From the NCBI RefSeq assembly GCF_051622035.1, contig NC_135356.1, forward strand, positions 31,162,290 to 31,226,289: 64,000 nucleotides of DNA. The letters are read 5' to 3'. The number at the start of each line of letters is the position of its first letter. The first letter of the stretch is position 1. Positions 1-8,828 of the stretch are shown piece after piece. The translations under genes were made by a program, and so were the position numbers. The notes under the pieces were generated by a model. The model did no database searches. It saw only the letters and a program-made list of their open reading frames with translations, and was not told the DNA's origin. Source of the stretch: Arctopsyche grandis (lineage: Eukaryota > Arthropoda > Insecta > Trichoptera > Hydropsychidae).

Positions 1-48
1 CGCTACGTGGTCAACCGTTGTTTGAGTGGTCGGTCGTTGGGTGGGAAT

Positions 49-254
49 AACACGTTCGATTTATTTTTTTTTCGATTCAAAGGATTCAAATTCCCTGCAG
101 GGAGTGCAGCCAGATGGGGCTCCACCGGGGGCGCAGCCCCCATGGGACCCCGCCGAAGGGGGCGCAGCCCACATGGGGCCAATATCAGGGGCGTCGCAAG
201 GGGCGCAACCTACGGGGCCTCTGTCGGGGGCGCAGCCCCTAATAAAATAAATAA
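49..254 (+). repeat. GC-rich island, locus 1 (leader plus short type A array)
   Basis: A T-rich leader with two TTCGATT motifs around a T run (about 49-80) is followed by about 150 bp of very GC-rich sequence. That part is made of variants of GGGGCGCAGCCCC and CCCCGCCGAAGGGGGCGCAGCC. The island ends in an AATAAAATAAATAAA-like tail and then AT-rich DNA. The leader and array match the larger islands near 29 kb and 56-58 kb. It reads open in several frames but only as low-complexity text, so I do not call a protein. Confidence 0.75.
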
Positions 255-286
255 ACATATTTTTTTATATATCCTTTAATGGTATA

Positions 287-471
287 TTAATAATATCCTT
301 TAATGGTAACTGCCGACTTTTGAAAACATATGTAATAAAATCGTGCAAACGAAGCACCATTTATATCCTTAATTGTGTGATCGGGTACCAGAAAATGTCC
401 CTTCCATCGCATGAAAACGAAATCGGTCGAAGCCAACGCGTCATAGTTGAACGTGTCCGAGTTCGAAGGTT
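287..471 (-). pseudogene. GID4: GID4 exon fragment, copy A
   Basis: GID4 is the substrate receptor of the GID/CTLH ubiquitin ligase that binds Pro/N-degrons. The translation contains [20 protein letters not shown], then [20 protein letters not shown] and a [11 protein letters not shown] end, which match the beta-barrel region of animal GID4. A plausible acceptor (ATGCAG) precedes residue one of the exon at 471/472. The frame stops right after GYY, where AT-rich DNA and a GC island begin, so the rest of the domain is missing. An expressed exon is possible but unlikely, because a second partial copy lies 2.6 kb away and no neighbouring GID4 exon is seen. Confidence 0.7.
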
Positions 472-539
472 CTGCATACATACTTTAAAAGTCCAATTTT
501 CTTTATTTATGTATTTATGTATACAGAGCATTCCATTTT

Positions 540-870
540 TTGCAAGACATGGCTAGCATCGGCGACACCGGAGTCAGGACTCGACATTTGAGACCTTTTC
601 TCTCTTAATATTCTTTTGATGCATGTAGCACGCTGATCTAAATTACTTTACATCTAAATTAAAAATATTTAAAAAAAATCGTATTCAAGCTGCGACCTAT
701 CATGACGTCTTCGTACATCACGTTGTAGTCTCTTCTGGATGTAACTTTTTCCTGAATTTTCTGCGTCGTACTGCCAAAACTAAACCGCTGACAACTAGAC
801 GTATGAAAAGTGTTACTTTGCAAGACAAAAAATATCTGCAAATTGTGGCATTCGAAATCCTTTTTCTATC
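540..870 (-). pseudogene. Unrecognised gene fragment, repeated near 3.15-3.44 kb and 2.59-2.74 kb
   Basis: This stretch is homologous to 3,150-3,440 and in part to 2,590-2,740. The minus strand of both longer copies encodes a short piece with RDYNVMYED. In the 3.4 kb copy it continues to a natural-looking C-terminus ending DPSIAA and a stop; in this copy it is disrupted. I do not recognise the parent gene. The block lies directly beside the GID4 exon in both places, so block and exon were duplicated together. Confidence 0.45.
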
Positions 871-884
871 CGCTCGACGGTATC

Positions 885-1190
885 TTATCGCGCATTGTCA
901 TTTTTAAGGAATCTTTGACTCGACAGTTGTACCAGTCTAGAGACCATCCATACTGCGTAGTTGTGTGTATGTCCATTACAAAGGCGAGTGTCTAAACACA
1001 CATCAGCTAACTGTGCTCGTCGCACATGTTCTTTTTTCGCTGTTACATTGGTGGAAAATATGATTCGTCCTTCTGGACGTCCTAATTGTTGGGCTACCAA
1101 TTTTAATATTTGCTTCACCAGCAGCAGGAATTTTTAAAAGCCACAGACACACAACTACGGAACATTTTTCAAAATGTTCTCCCACATACT
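885..1190 (-). pseudogene. OGT: OGT (O-GlcNAc transferase) catalytic fragment, frameshifted
   Basis: OGT transfers GlcNAc from UDP-GlcNAc to Ser/Thr of nucleocytoplasmic proteins. The minus strand reads LWLLKIPAAGEANI in one frame, then AQQLGRPEGRIIFS, AKKEHVRRAQLADVCLDT and LCNGHT in another. This is the order found in the OGT C-terminal catalytic lobe (UDP-GlcNAc-binding region). A frameshift near 1,090 separates the two parts. After LCNGHT the expected continuation is garbled and a stop falls within it. No other OGT exon is visible. This is a clear relic, and its orientation is the same as the other gene pieces in 1-5.2 kb. Confidence 0.8.
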
Positions 1191-1199
1191 CGGCGTTAT

Positions 1200-2138
1200 T
1201 GGCTCGATCTTATAAAGCTGATTAAACTTACAGTAAACTATGGCATCATTTGGCAATTAGTATTGTTGTCGAGTTGTTATTACGACACTTTGGGGAACCT
1301 CTTCACCGGTTGCTATTTAGGTCTGAAGCTTTTCCAACCCATGCCTCATATGGTTCTCTGACAGGTCTTTAGTAAGAAGTATCGTCCTGGGCATAGATAT
1401 AGAAGAACTTATTATAGAATAACTTATGTTATTCTATATACATATATCTATGTATGGTCCTGGCACTTTCTACGATGGTTCGGTTGTCACGCTCCGCTCT
1501 GCAATTACATATGTACATATGTTCCGCCTTTTTTCTTGTCGGAAAGCTCTCCTTTCTAAATGTTTTGCCCCATGGGTATTAAAAGTACGTCGCTATTTTT
1601 GCTAGCCTCTGGATTGTAGGGAGTAGCATTTAAATCCCAAAGTGATGGTGTTGCGGTGGCCACCTTTATTAATGTTGCGTGTTTCAACACGAAAGTCATT
1701 TTGACGAATTATTCTCTAAACTATAGTGAGTTTTACTATATTATACAAATATTTTGCATACGCGATATTATAATAGTTGGACTAGGGTCGCCTGCAAAAT
1801 CAGTTTGTTGGTGATTTTGTGTGATTGGTTCTTTTTTACAACTTATCCGACTGCAAATAGCGGTGGCTTGTGCGAATTATGAAACGGTGATTTTGTTACT
1901 GAAAAAATGTATGTGAATAAACTTTGCACACAACTATATAAAATTAAAATAAATGTTTCTTTTTAATTTTTTTTTATATCGTTTACATAGAATTCATTAT
2001 CTTTGCGATCATCACATGCATAGGATTTTCATTAACTTTTATCCATTGAATAATTAGTTCCATAATAAAGAAAATCAGTCACAACAAATTTGAACGTGAC
2101 CAAATTTATATTTGACATATCATGAAATAGTCGAATTT
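1200..2138. other. Intergenic, no gene recognised
   Basis: AT-rich sequence with no coding segment, tandem repeat or transposon terminus that I could support. Confidence 0.5.
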
Positions 2139-2600
2139 CTAGTTGGTTCGGTTGTCGGAACGTAGCATAGCAAGACAAGCGATACGACGATCACCACCCA
2201 AACACGGTTCAATCAGGTACACAACGATACATGGAGCATTACCCTCTTCATCATCATTTCCAACACTTTCACTTATACATGATCCGACAGGTGCATTAGC
2301 TGGATTGGAATTACCATCTGCTTCTGAATAAGTAATGACAAAATATTTATATTCAATGGAACGGTTGTGAAAAAGAGGCTGCATATTTGACAAATCTAAA
2401 ATTTAAGCTCACCATGATCACTTTGTTGAGCAGTAGGTGTAGGAGGATGATCAGGCGTAGAAGGAGGTGCCATAGGTGAAGGAGCAGGTCTCTCCGTAGG
2501 AGTAGCGGGGGGTGGTGGTCGAGCTCCCCCTGAAATTAAAACAGCACTATCAGGAACTAAAACGACGTATCCAACATCACGCGAGTATGCATCTAAATTA
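2139..2600 (-). pseudogene. MED13: MED13 (Mediator kinase-module subunit) fragment with intron
   Basis: MED13 links the CDK8 kinase module to core Mediator. The minus strand carries SRDVGYVVLVPDSAVL followed by a Pro-rich stretch (about 2,600-2,413). It then carries NAPCIVVYLIEPCLGGD and RRIACLAMLR (2,323-2,139). These resemble the MED13 segments RDVAYIVVCP and IVVYLVEPF...RLACLALLR. Between them an 89-bp intron is predicted: donor GTGAGC at 2,412-2,407 and acceptor TTATTCAG ending at 2,324. The reading frame stays in phase across it. Retention of the intron argues for a genomic duplicate, not a processed copy. The match decays after LGGD and the flanking exons are missing, so I call a pseudogene fragment. 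Confidence 0.6.
2324..2412 (-). other. Predicted intron in the MED13 fragment
   Basis: The minus strand begins GTGAGC and ends TTATTCAG. The flanking exon phases agree: one base of the codon lies before the intron and two after. It is 89 bp long, similar to the 87-bp intron predicted in the Tc1 transposase at 31.2 kb. Confidence 0.6.
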
Positions 2601-2922
2601 AAAATATTTAAAAAAAGGTCGTATTCAAGCTGCGATAGAAGGATCGTCTTGAAAATATCTGCAAATTGTGGCATTCGAAATACTTATTTTATGCGCTCGA
2701 TGGTATCTTATCGCGCATTGTCATTTTTAAGGAATCTCATTCTCTATCGTTTATAATCCATGAACGAGTACAGCATGTGGACTAATTTTTCTGTATAAAT
2801 TTCTGCTAACTCGAATGGAACTGTGATCCGGTCCTTCAAATAAGCACCACTCGTTCCTGGATAACCTAGCTACATTAGTTGAATTTTTGGTTGTCGGGTG
2901 ACTGTTTGCCACACCTTCCATC

Positions 2923-3087
2923 TAACTGCCGACTTTTGAATACATATGTAATAAAATCGTGCAAACGAAGCACCAGTTATATCCTTAATTGTGTGATCGG
3001 GTACTAGAAAATGTCCCTTCCATCGCATGAAAACGAAATCGGTCGAAGCCAACGCGTCATAGTTGAACGTGTCCGAGTTCGAAGGTT
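2923..3087 (-). pseudogene. GID4: GID4 exon fragment, copy B
   Basis: Nearly the same as copy A at 287-471 ([20 protein letters not shown] and [10 protein letters not shown] are shared), including the acceptor-like ATGCAG. Homology stops after QKSAV, at the bases GGCAGTTA on the minus strand. Copy A continues with true GID4 sequence there and copy B switches to unrelated sequence, so the breakpoint is visible at about 2,923. Downstream, to about 3,440, copy B keeps the same neighbouring block as copy A. It is not a functional exon in this context. Confidence 0.7.
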
Positions 3088-3149
3088 CTGCATACATACT
3101 TTAAAAGTCTAATTTTCTTCATTCATATTAGTATTCCGCAGAGCATTAC

Positions 3150-3440
3150 ATTTTCTGCAAGACATGGCTAGCATCGGCGACACCGGAGTTAGGACTCGAC
3201 ATTTGAGACCTTTTCTCTCTTAATATTCTTTTGATGCATGTAGCAAGTTACCCAGATCGCTTCTCACACAATATATGTACATAGATCTGTAGCACGCTGA
3301 TCTAAATTACTTTGCAATTTAAATTAAAAATATTTAAAAAAAAATCGTATTCAAGCTGCGATAGAAGGATCGTCTTGCCATATCATGTCGTCTTCGTACA
3401 TCACGTTGTAGTCTCTTTTGGATATAACTTCCACCGGAGT
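3150..3440 (-). pseudogene. Second copy of the unrecognised fragment, with intact C-terminus
   Basis: Homologous to 540-745. The minus strand reads RDYNVMYEDDMIWQDDPSIA followed by one Ala and a stop, which looks like a genuine protein C-terminus. Compared with the first copy there is a roughly 50-bp insertion near 3,243-3,293. The parent gene is not identified. Confidence 0.4.
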
Positions 3441-4687
3441 GTATGAAAATCCATCGGATGTATGAAAATCATTATACCTAATATTTGGTTTAATGGTTGC
3501 CAAGACGTTATTGTAACTTGAATAAGAGCGTTGAATATTTCTTTGGCGGTCTGTAATTTTTAATAAATCTTTTGGTGTTTTTGTTGGAAATATGTAATCA
3601 AACTTGCGGGTCTTGTCATTTGACTGATTTTATAATTAAGTGAAAGATTTCGCTGTATTTCAGATGTTTCAGGTAATGCATTTTCGAAATCGTCTATCTA
3701 CAATTACTAATTCTTAAACTTCCATGTAATTCCCACAGGGTTTTGTTAGTAACCTTGTTTTCGCCTCCATATACCATTTCCACAAGATTGTTATTGGCTT
3801 CTTTCCCCCTTTTGGTTCAGTGACTGAAAATCGTGATCTGATTTCCATCCATATCCACTCTTCAGGTCGCTACGTTTACCGACGCACAGGGTGGGAGTGG
3901 GGGTTGAATCCACATTTTCGAATAGTGTTTATTCATATTAGCTAGTCACCCACAGTGAATTCCTTTCTTTGTAACCATTACAACCTATGAGCGATTGTAA
4001 TGGTTACAAATCTACAATCGATGTTAAATAAATGGTCACAATTACAATCTCCAATCTGGACACTTGACCAACGGAAATTAGGCCGACCAGCTTAGATTTT
4101 TAAGCCCGCCTCCTTCCACCGCAGAAGAGGGAGTTGCGGCACGTCATCGTAGACGTGTCCTGAGGTTTGCCCCATTTTCGTTACCTTTCTGCCAAATGAA
4201 ACCAAATATTTGTTTCAAGTGTATGTTTTTTTATGTCAATGGATACGAGTCACTTATTTGAAAAAAGGAAGATTACTTCACTTTAAGAGTACGGCAGTCA
4301 TGGAGTGCATTTTATGGTGGTTTTCACGGCACGTTGATTCAGTTAGACTTTTTATAATATCTTTACTGGCTAATTCATACGGCGATACTCGTTTCGAGTT
4401 TCGCATGTGTACATTCGTGCTGTATTTGACTTGAATTATTCGTAAGATTATTCTCTTGCGATGGATGCAGAGCTTTGTTTTTATACTGATTAAGATGATT
4501 TGTCTTGTTTAACATATCACTGGAAAGATCAAAAACCATCAAAAACGAATTATCTATTATAAAATATAGGTATGTATGTACATATATAAAAACAAACTTT
4601 CATTTATGTACGACTATAACATTAAATATATTTTAATAATATAAATTGTAACGATGTGTACTCAAACTGAACATCCTTTGGATATAA
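3441..4687. other. Intergenic, one inverted repeat, no gene recognised
   Basis: AT-rich sequence. The only structure I can support is the 16-bp inverted repeat at 3,968-4,010. Short open frames here have no recognisable motifs. Confidence 0.45.
3968..4010. repeat. Perfect 16-bp inverted repeat (hairpin)
   Basis: TTTGTAACCATTACAA at 3,968-3,983 and its exact reverse complement at 3,995-4,010, with an 11-bp spacer. No coding or TE context explains it. It could be a MITE core or a recombination scar. Confidence 0.8.
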
Positions 4688-5138
4688 TTATTCAGTCTTT
4701 TTTAGAAGACTAACAGTATCCTGTAAATTTTGTGGAAGAAACAATCCTTTTTCAGTGATTATTCCAGCTATTAATGCAGCAGGATTCTATGTTCTCCGAT
4801 GTGGGTCATTTCTTTTTCAGGTTTTTCACCTGTTTTTATATGATCTCCGCTTACAATTGACATATGTATTGAGGTCAAAGGAGCGGCTACGTAAAATGGC
4901 ACCGAGTGATGCTTTGCAAGCACGGCAATTTGATGAATACCGATTTTATTGGCTGTATCACCATTAGCTGCCACCCTATCAGCTCCCACGATTACGGCTG
5001 TAATATTCCTCGTTTTCATTAATGCCGCCACCATACTATCTACAATTAAAGTAGAAGGAATTTTTTCGTGAACTTGTTCGTAGGCTGTCAAACGAGCACC
5101 TTGATTGTACGGTCTTGTTTCAGTACAATACACGTGAT
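4688..5138 (-). pseudogene. MRI1: MRI1 (methylthioribose-1-phosphate isomerase) last-exon fragment, frameshifted
   Basis: MRI1 converts methylthioribose-1-phosphate to methylthioribulose-1-phosphate in the methionine salvage pathway. The exon starts after an ATTAG acceptor at 5,139-5,140. It reads [19 protein letters not shown], then the family signature [16 protein letters not shown], which includes the catalytic Asp of GADR, then FYVAAPLTS. After GEHRI the frame breaks near 4,785. The C-terminal motif IAGIITEKGLFLP resumes in another frame and runs to a stop at 4,688-4,690. About 20 residues that normally lie between (the WNPAFDVTP region) are missing. It is therefore a degenerated copy, unless an unseen exon structure rescues it. 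Upstream exons were not found. Confidence 0.75.
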
Positions 5139-5141
5139 CTA

Positions 5142-5524
5142 ATTTCGCTGACGTTTCCTTTCGTCAACTTGGATTTGTCTTGACATAAAGGTATTTTATT
5201 GGCGATTAGGCGGTAAAATTTATTTCTTAGAATGATCTTACAATAGTTTTCTTTATTTTCTTTGTTTGTGTATTTTGTGGGGCGTTCTTTTCTCTCACCC
5301 ATAAATAATATGGCGTTCTCTAACTTTGCCAAGTGTTTCTGGTGTATAAAACATACATAGGTATTCATATAAAAGAAACAACACATTATTCATTAATCCT
5401 GGCAAAGATGAACCAGCTTCAACCATAATAACCCAATGATTGAGTGTATTGTATGGTGGTTTTCGCTCCTCGTAGCCGTTTACGTAACCTTTTTTATACA
5501 TATGTTATGGAGCTTTTACCAAAC
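5142..5524 (-). other. Unassigned region with a short open frame
   Basis: A 68-codon minus-strand frame at 5,295-5,501 contains YNTLNHWVIMVEAGSSLPGL, which looks protein-like but which I do not recognise. It could be another gene fragment of the same patchwork. Confidence 0.25.
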
Positions 5525-5528
5525 GTAT

Positions 5529-5972
5529 TGTGGCGAACGGGTTTACGCGCGCGTGATGTAGAGGGCGTTATACGTCGTTATTCTTCCAAGGGTCGGGTTA
5601 TGTAGAAACGTTATGTGGATAGTTATATATATATATATGTATAGTTATATATATGTATATAGTCGGGGAGGTTCCTGACTGCAAGTCGTCTTTGTTGATA
5701 ACAGCTTCCTCGTGCTCGGGAAGCTGGCTCTGCGGTCGTCTTCTCGTTCCTCTCACGGCTGAGGTTTCTCCGGAAACGGCGCGAGGAATGCAGGGGACGT
5801 TGTGCTGGAACTCAGGGGAGGGAGTGATGCTACACTCGACCTCGCGGCGGTTCTTCAGCATGGAGGGTGATAGATCTCTGGGCCCCGTCTCCCCCTGGCT
5901 TTTCCCTGGGTGGCCACTCGAAATAAAAGGCGAGTGTTGCCCTATGGGACGATGGGGGAACGTCGCGTTACA
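5529..5972 (+). mobile_element. Solo LTR (Ty3/gypsy type), copy 1
   Basis: Begins TGTGGCGAAC, ends GTCGCGTTACA and is flanked by a perfect 4-bp duplication GTAT (5,525-5,528 and 5,973-5,976). The same family occurs at 16,739-17,227 with a different target duplication, so both ends are confirmed independently. TG...CA ends with 4-bp duplications are typical of Ty3/gypsy. No internal region is present, so it is a solo LTR left by LTR-LTR recombination. An (AT)n stretch near 5,625-5,660 varies in length between copies. Orientation is arbitrary. Confidence 0.9.
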
Positions 5973-5976
5973 GTAT

Positions 5977-6655
5977 TTATTTAATGTTATGGAACTGTTG
6001 CCAAACAGTTTTCACTTAATTTTAAACTACATTACATTCATAGATTTAATGTTGAATAATATGTTTATGAAGAAAAAAAGAGAATATCAGTTAAACATTG
6101 CCATTGTGAATAAGATCAGTGATGGAGTTGCGGTCGCCATGCCTCTTATATTATCATTTGTATATGTAATATTTGTATGTAGTTTTTGTCATACTGGGTC
6201 ATAGTGACACAACATTTGTACCAAAACCTTCGCTTGACCACAAATTTATTTCCCAACTACTCACCAAACAAATTCTTTATAATATACATATTATATATTA
6301 TATTTGTATGAAGATTTTGTGGTTAATAGATGTGAACAAATATACCTACGTATATAAAGAGTTGTATTCGTCTGCAAATGGAACTTTAAAGACCTGTACA
6401 TTTTCCACTAATTAAATTTACACGTAGGTGTGTACGATTTTTCTTGTTGTATTTATGTATGAATATATACGTGTGTGTATCTCTTATTTATGTGTTTGAG
6501 GTAGAGTTCATTCCATTTGAAAAACAGCATGAATGATTTTTTTCAAAATATAAAGCAAATTTATTTGGTATGGGTTTGATGGCAATCTACATATATGTTA
6601 ATTGTAAACATGTATAATAATCATGTTTTTACTATAATTTTTGTACATATCTTAA
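5977..6655. other. AT-rich intergenic, nothing recognised
   Basis: Low-complexity AT-rich sequence with TATGTA-type repeats. A frame that runs out of the solo LTR to 6,204 is not supported as a gene. Confidence 0.5.
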
Positions 6656-6740
6656 ACTGTGTAGTCCACTAGTTTCTTTGGAGCAATCTGGAAGACGATT
6701 GTGCATGATTAATTTAAATAAATAAATAAAAATAAAATTT
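6656..6740 (+). mobile_element. 5'-truncated LINE 3' end
   Basis: Contains CTTTGGAGCAATCTG followed by a GATTAATT segment and an (AATA)n tail. This matches the 3' terminus of the LINE at 21,840-21,955, where the same core is the loop of a 12-bp stem. Only the last 85 or so bases are recognisable, as expected for extreme 5' truncation during target-primed reverse transcription. Confidence 0.65.
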
Positions 6741-7555
6741 GCAAAAGAGCGTAACCTATTTAATTTCAAGTAAAAATAGCGTTTGCAATTTACCTTTTAT
6801 TTGTAATGGGTTTTGAATTTATATTTTGTAAATGTGATGTGAGTTTGATCGCATTTGTACCTGTGTGTCCAATTTTACTTGATGTTTTACATTTATATTT
6901 GTTAATAAAATTGAATTTGTCAAAAAAAAAGTACAATTTCGTATTATTTGTAATCTTATGTTTTTCATTATATTTTCACCGTTAATTGTTCAGAAATGAT
7001 TTTTTGCTTTTATAAATGTAAATAAAATTGAATTTACAAAAAAATAACACTATCGTATTATTTTCATCCTGATGCTTTTAATTATATCTCTTACAAAGTG
7101 TACCCAAAAGTAGAAGAATATCCATGCAGAATATCCACAGTAGAGTAAGTATAAAATTCTCATTATGCTTCCTTACCAAAATCTCAATTTATGATTATGA
7201 ATAAGGATTGATTTATTTCATCATAATTGACAGGACGCCGAAACAAAGTAAACCTTTTACAAAAGTAAAATCTGTTCTTATTTCGATGATCAATCAATCA
7301 TCGTTAACGTTTCTTCCTTGTCATTTTCTTCCTAGTGAATGATATTGGAAAAGTGGCAACACTGTTACCACTCAACTGTCAAAATTTATAAAATTACTAA
7401 GGAATGCTTGTGAAATTGTATTTTCGCCTGTATAATTAAATATATCCAATTGAACCAATTGGACTACAAATTCGTCATAAGGATAGGGAAAATATATTTT
7501 AACTAGGGACATAATACATACATACACATTCCGGAAGTCACGTCTTGAATGCATG
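6741..7555. other. AT-rich intergenic, nothing recognised
   Basis: No coding motif or repeat terminus could be supported. Confidence 0.5.
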
Positions 7556-7560
7556 GGCAG

Positions 7561-7791
7561 TGGAAAAGACTTCGATAATGGTTTGATGTAGTTTATTGAA
7601 ATGTAAAATTTGCACGTGGTGGTTCAGCGGAGCGTACGGAACACAAGTTGTCCGTACGCCGTCTGCTCGCTGACTCTGTCGACCGTCGCGTATTTCCGCT
7701 TGGGCCGACACTAATGCCAACTCGTCAATAATGCCAATCGACAATCAGTTAATAAGACTGTTTGCCACACGTCATTACAAAAGTCGGAACA
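7561..7791 (-). repeat. 3' LTR of BEL copy 1
   Basis: 231 bp. It appears identical to the LTR at 15,352-15,582. In element orientation it starts TGTTCC and ends TTCCA. Confidence 0.95.
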
Positions 7792-8828
7792 TAGTCCCAC
7801 ATAGGAAAACTGTTGAACAATACAGTTATTCTACAGAGTTACAGCATTACTGACGAGTCGTTTACAATAAATCATAGCTCTTCAAATAATTAAATAGAGG
7901 GTGAATAATGAAACCTTTGCCTCATCCAGTGTGAGGATAAAATCAATTTATTGGTTCAGTAATATTTCAACTTATAGGTATACCTCTGGTGAATGTTGTT
8001 TCTATTTACATTAAAATTTTTGAAATCTCCTTTGAAGCTGTGAATAAGCATTACAAGATAAGTTTACTTTAAAGAAGAGAGAGTGGACTGTATATGGTTT
8101 AAAACTTAAGCATTCCTCATCTTGATGTTAACTTAGACAATACAATGTTGACACTGTTACAGTTGTCAAGACAGATCAGTTATTACCGATCAACTAAACT
8201 TAATTAGTGAGTGTAATGCTCCTAAGTTAACTTGATTTCATCAACAAGTAGCACAAACATTGCTAAATTAAAAGTAAATTGGAAAGTCATTCATTCATTC
8301 CTACAAGCAGGAAATGAAGGCGAACTATGATTATAGATGTCTCTACGTTAAACATCGAAATGTTCAGTATTATAATATTTACTTATTCTATGATTCACAT
8401 AAATACTATAAACAGTAAGAGTTAACTTATGTTTTCATAACAAGAAACATAAGACCTGCGGATGACTCCCGGCAGGTCATAATTAAGTAGACATGAAATA
8501 ATTTAAGATGCTCCATTAAGTGTGGCTTGGAGACTAACATTAACAAATCATGAATCTAATTTTAACTGTCAAATTTGAACAGTTTATTTTAAACTCGGAT
8601 ATAATCCTTCCGAGTGATGACATGAGACAAGTCTTATATTATAAAGACAAAATGATTAGATTAAATTCGGAGATATATACTGCCGAATGTTAAAATGAAA
8701 ATAGCTTAAATTATACACACAACACAATTAAAGTGAATTACGGAGTACTACTATTAACATTGAATGATTTAAACTCATGATTACATCTAATAAGTAATAT
8801 GAGTTGGGGGTAGTGTCTTCGGGTTAAA
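7792..8828 (-). other. 3' untranslated internal region of BEL copy 1
   Basis: About 1 kb of non-coding element sequence between the gag-pol stop and the 3' LTR. It is matched almost base for base by 46,116-47,153 of copy 2, which shows that it belongs to the element. It is unusually long, and I see no second frame such as env. Confidence 0.85.

Noticed and set aside
5653..6204. 183-codon frame
   Set aside because: Runs across the solo LTR end into unrelated flanking DNA. The first part recurs in the other solo LTR and is LTR sequence.
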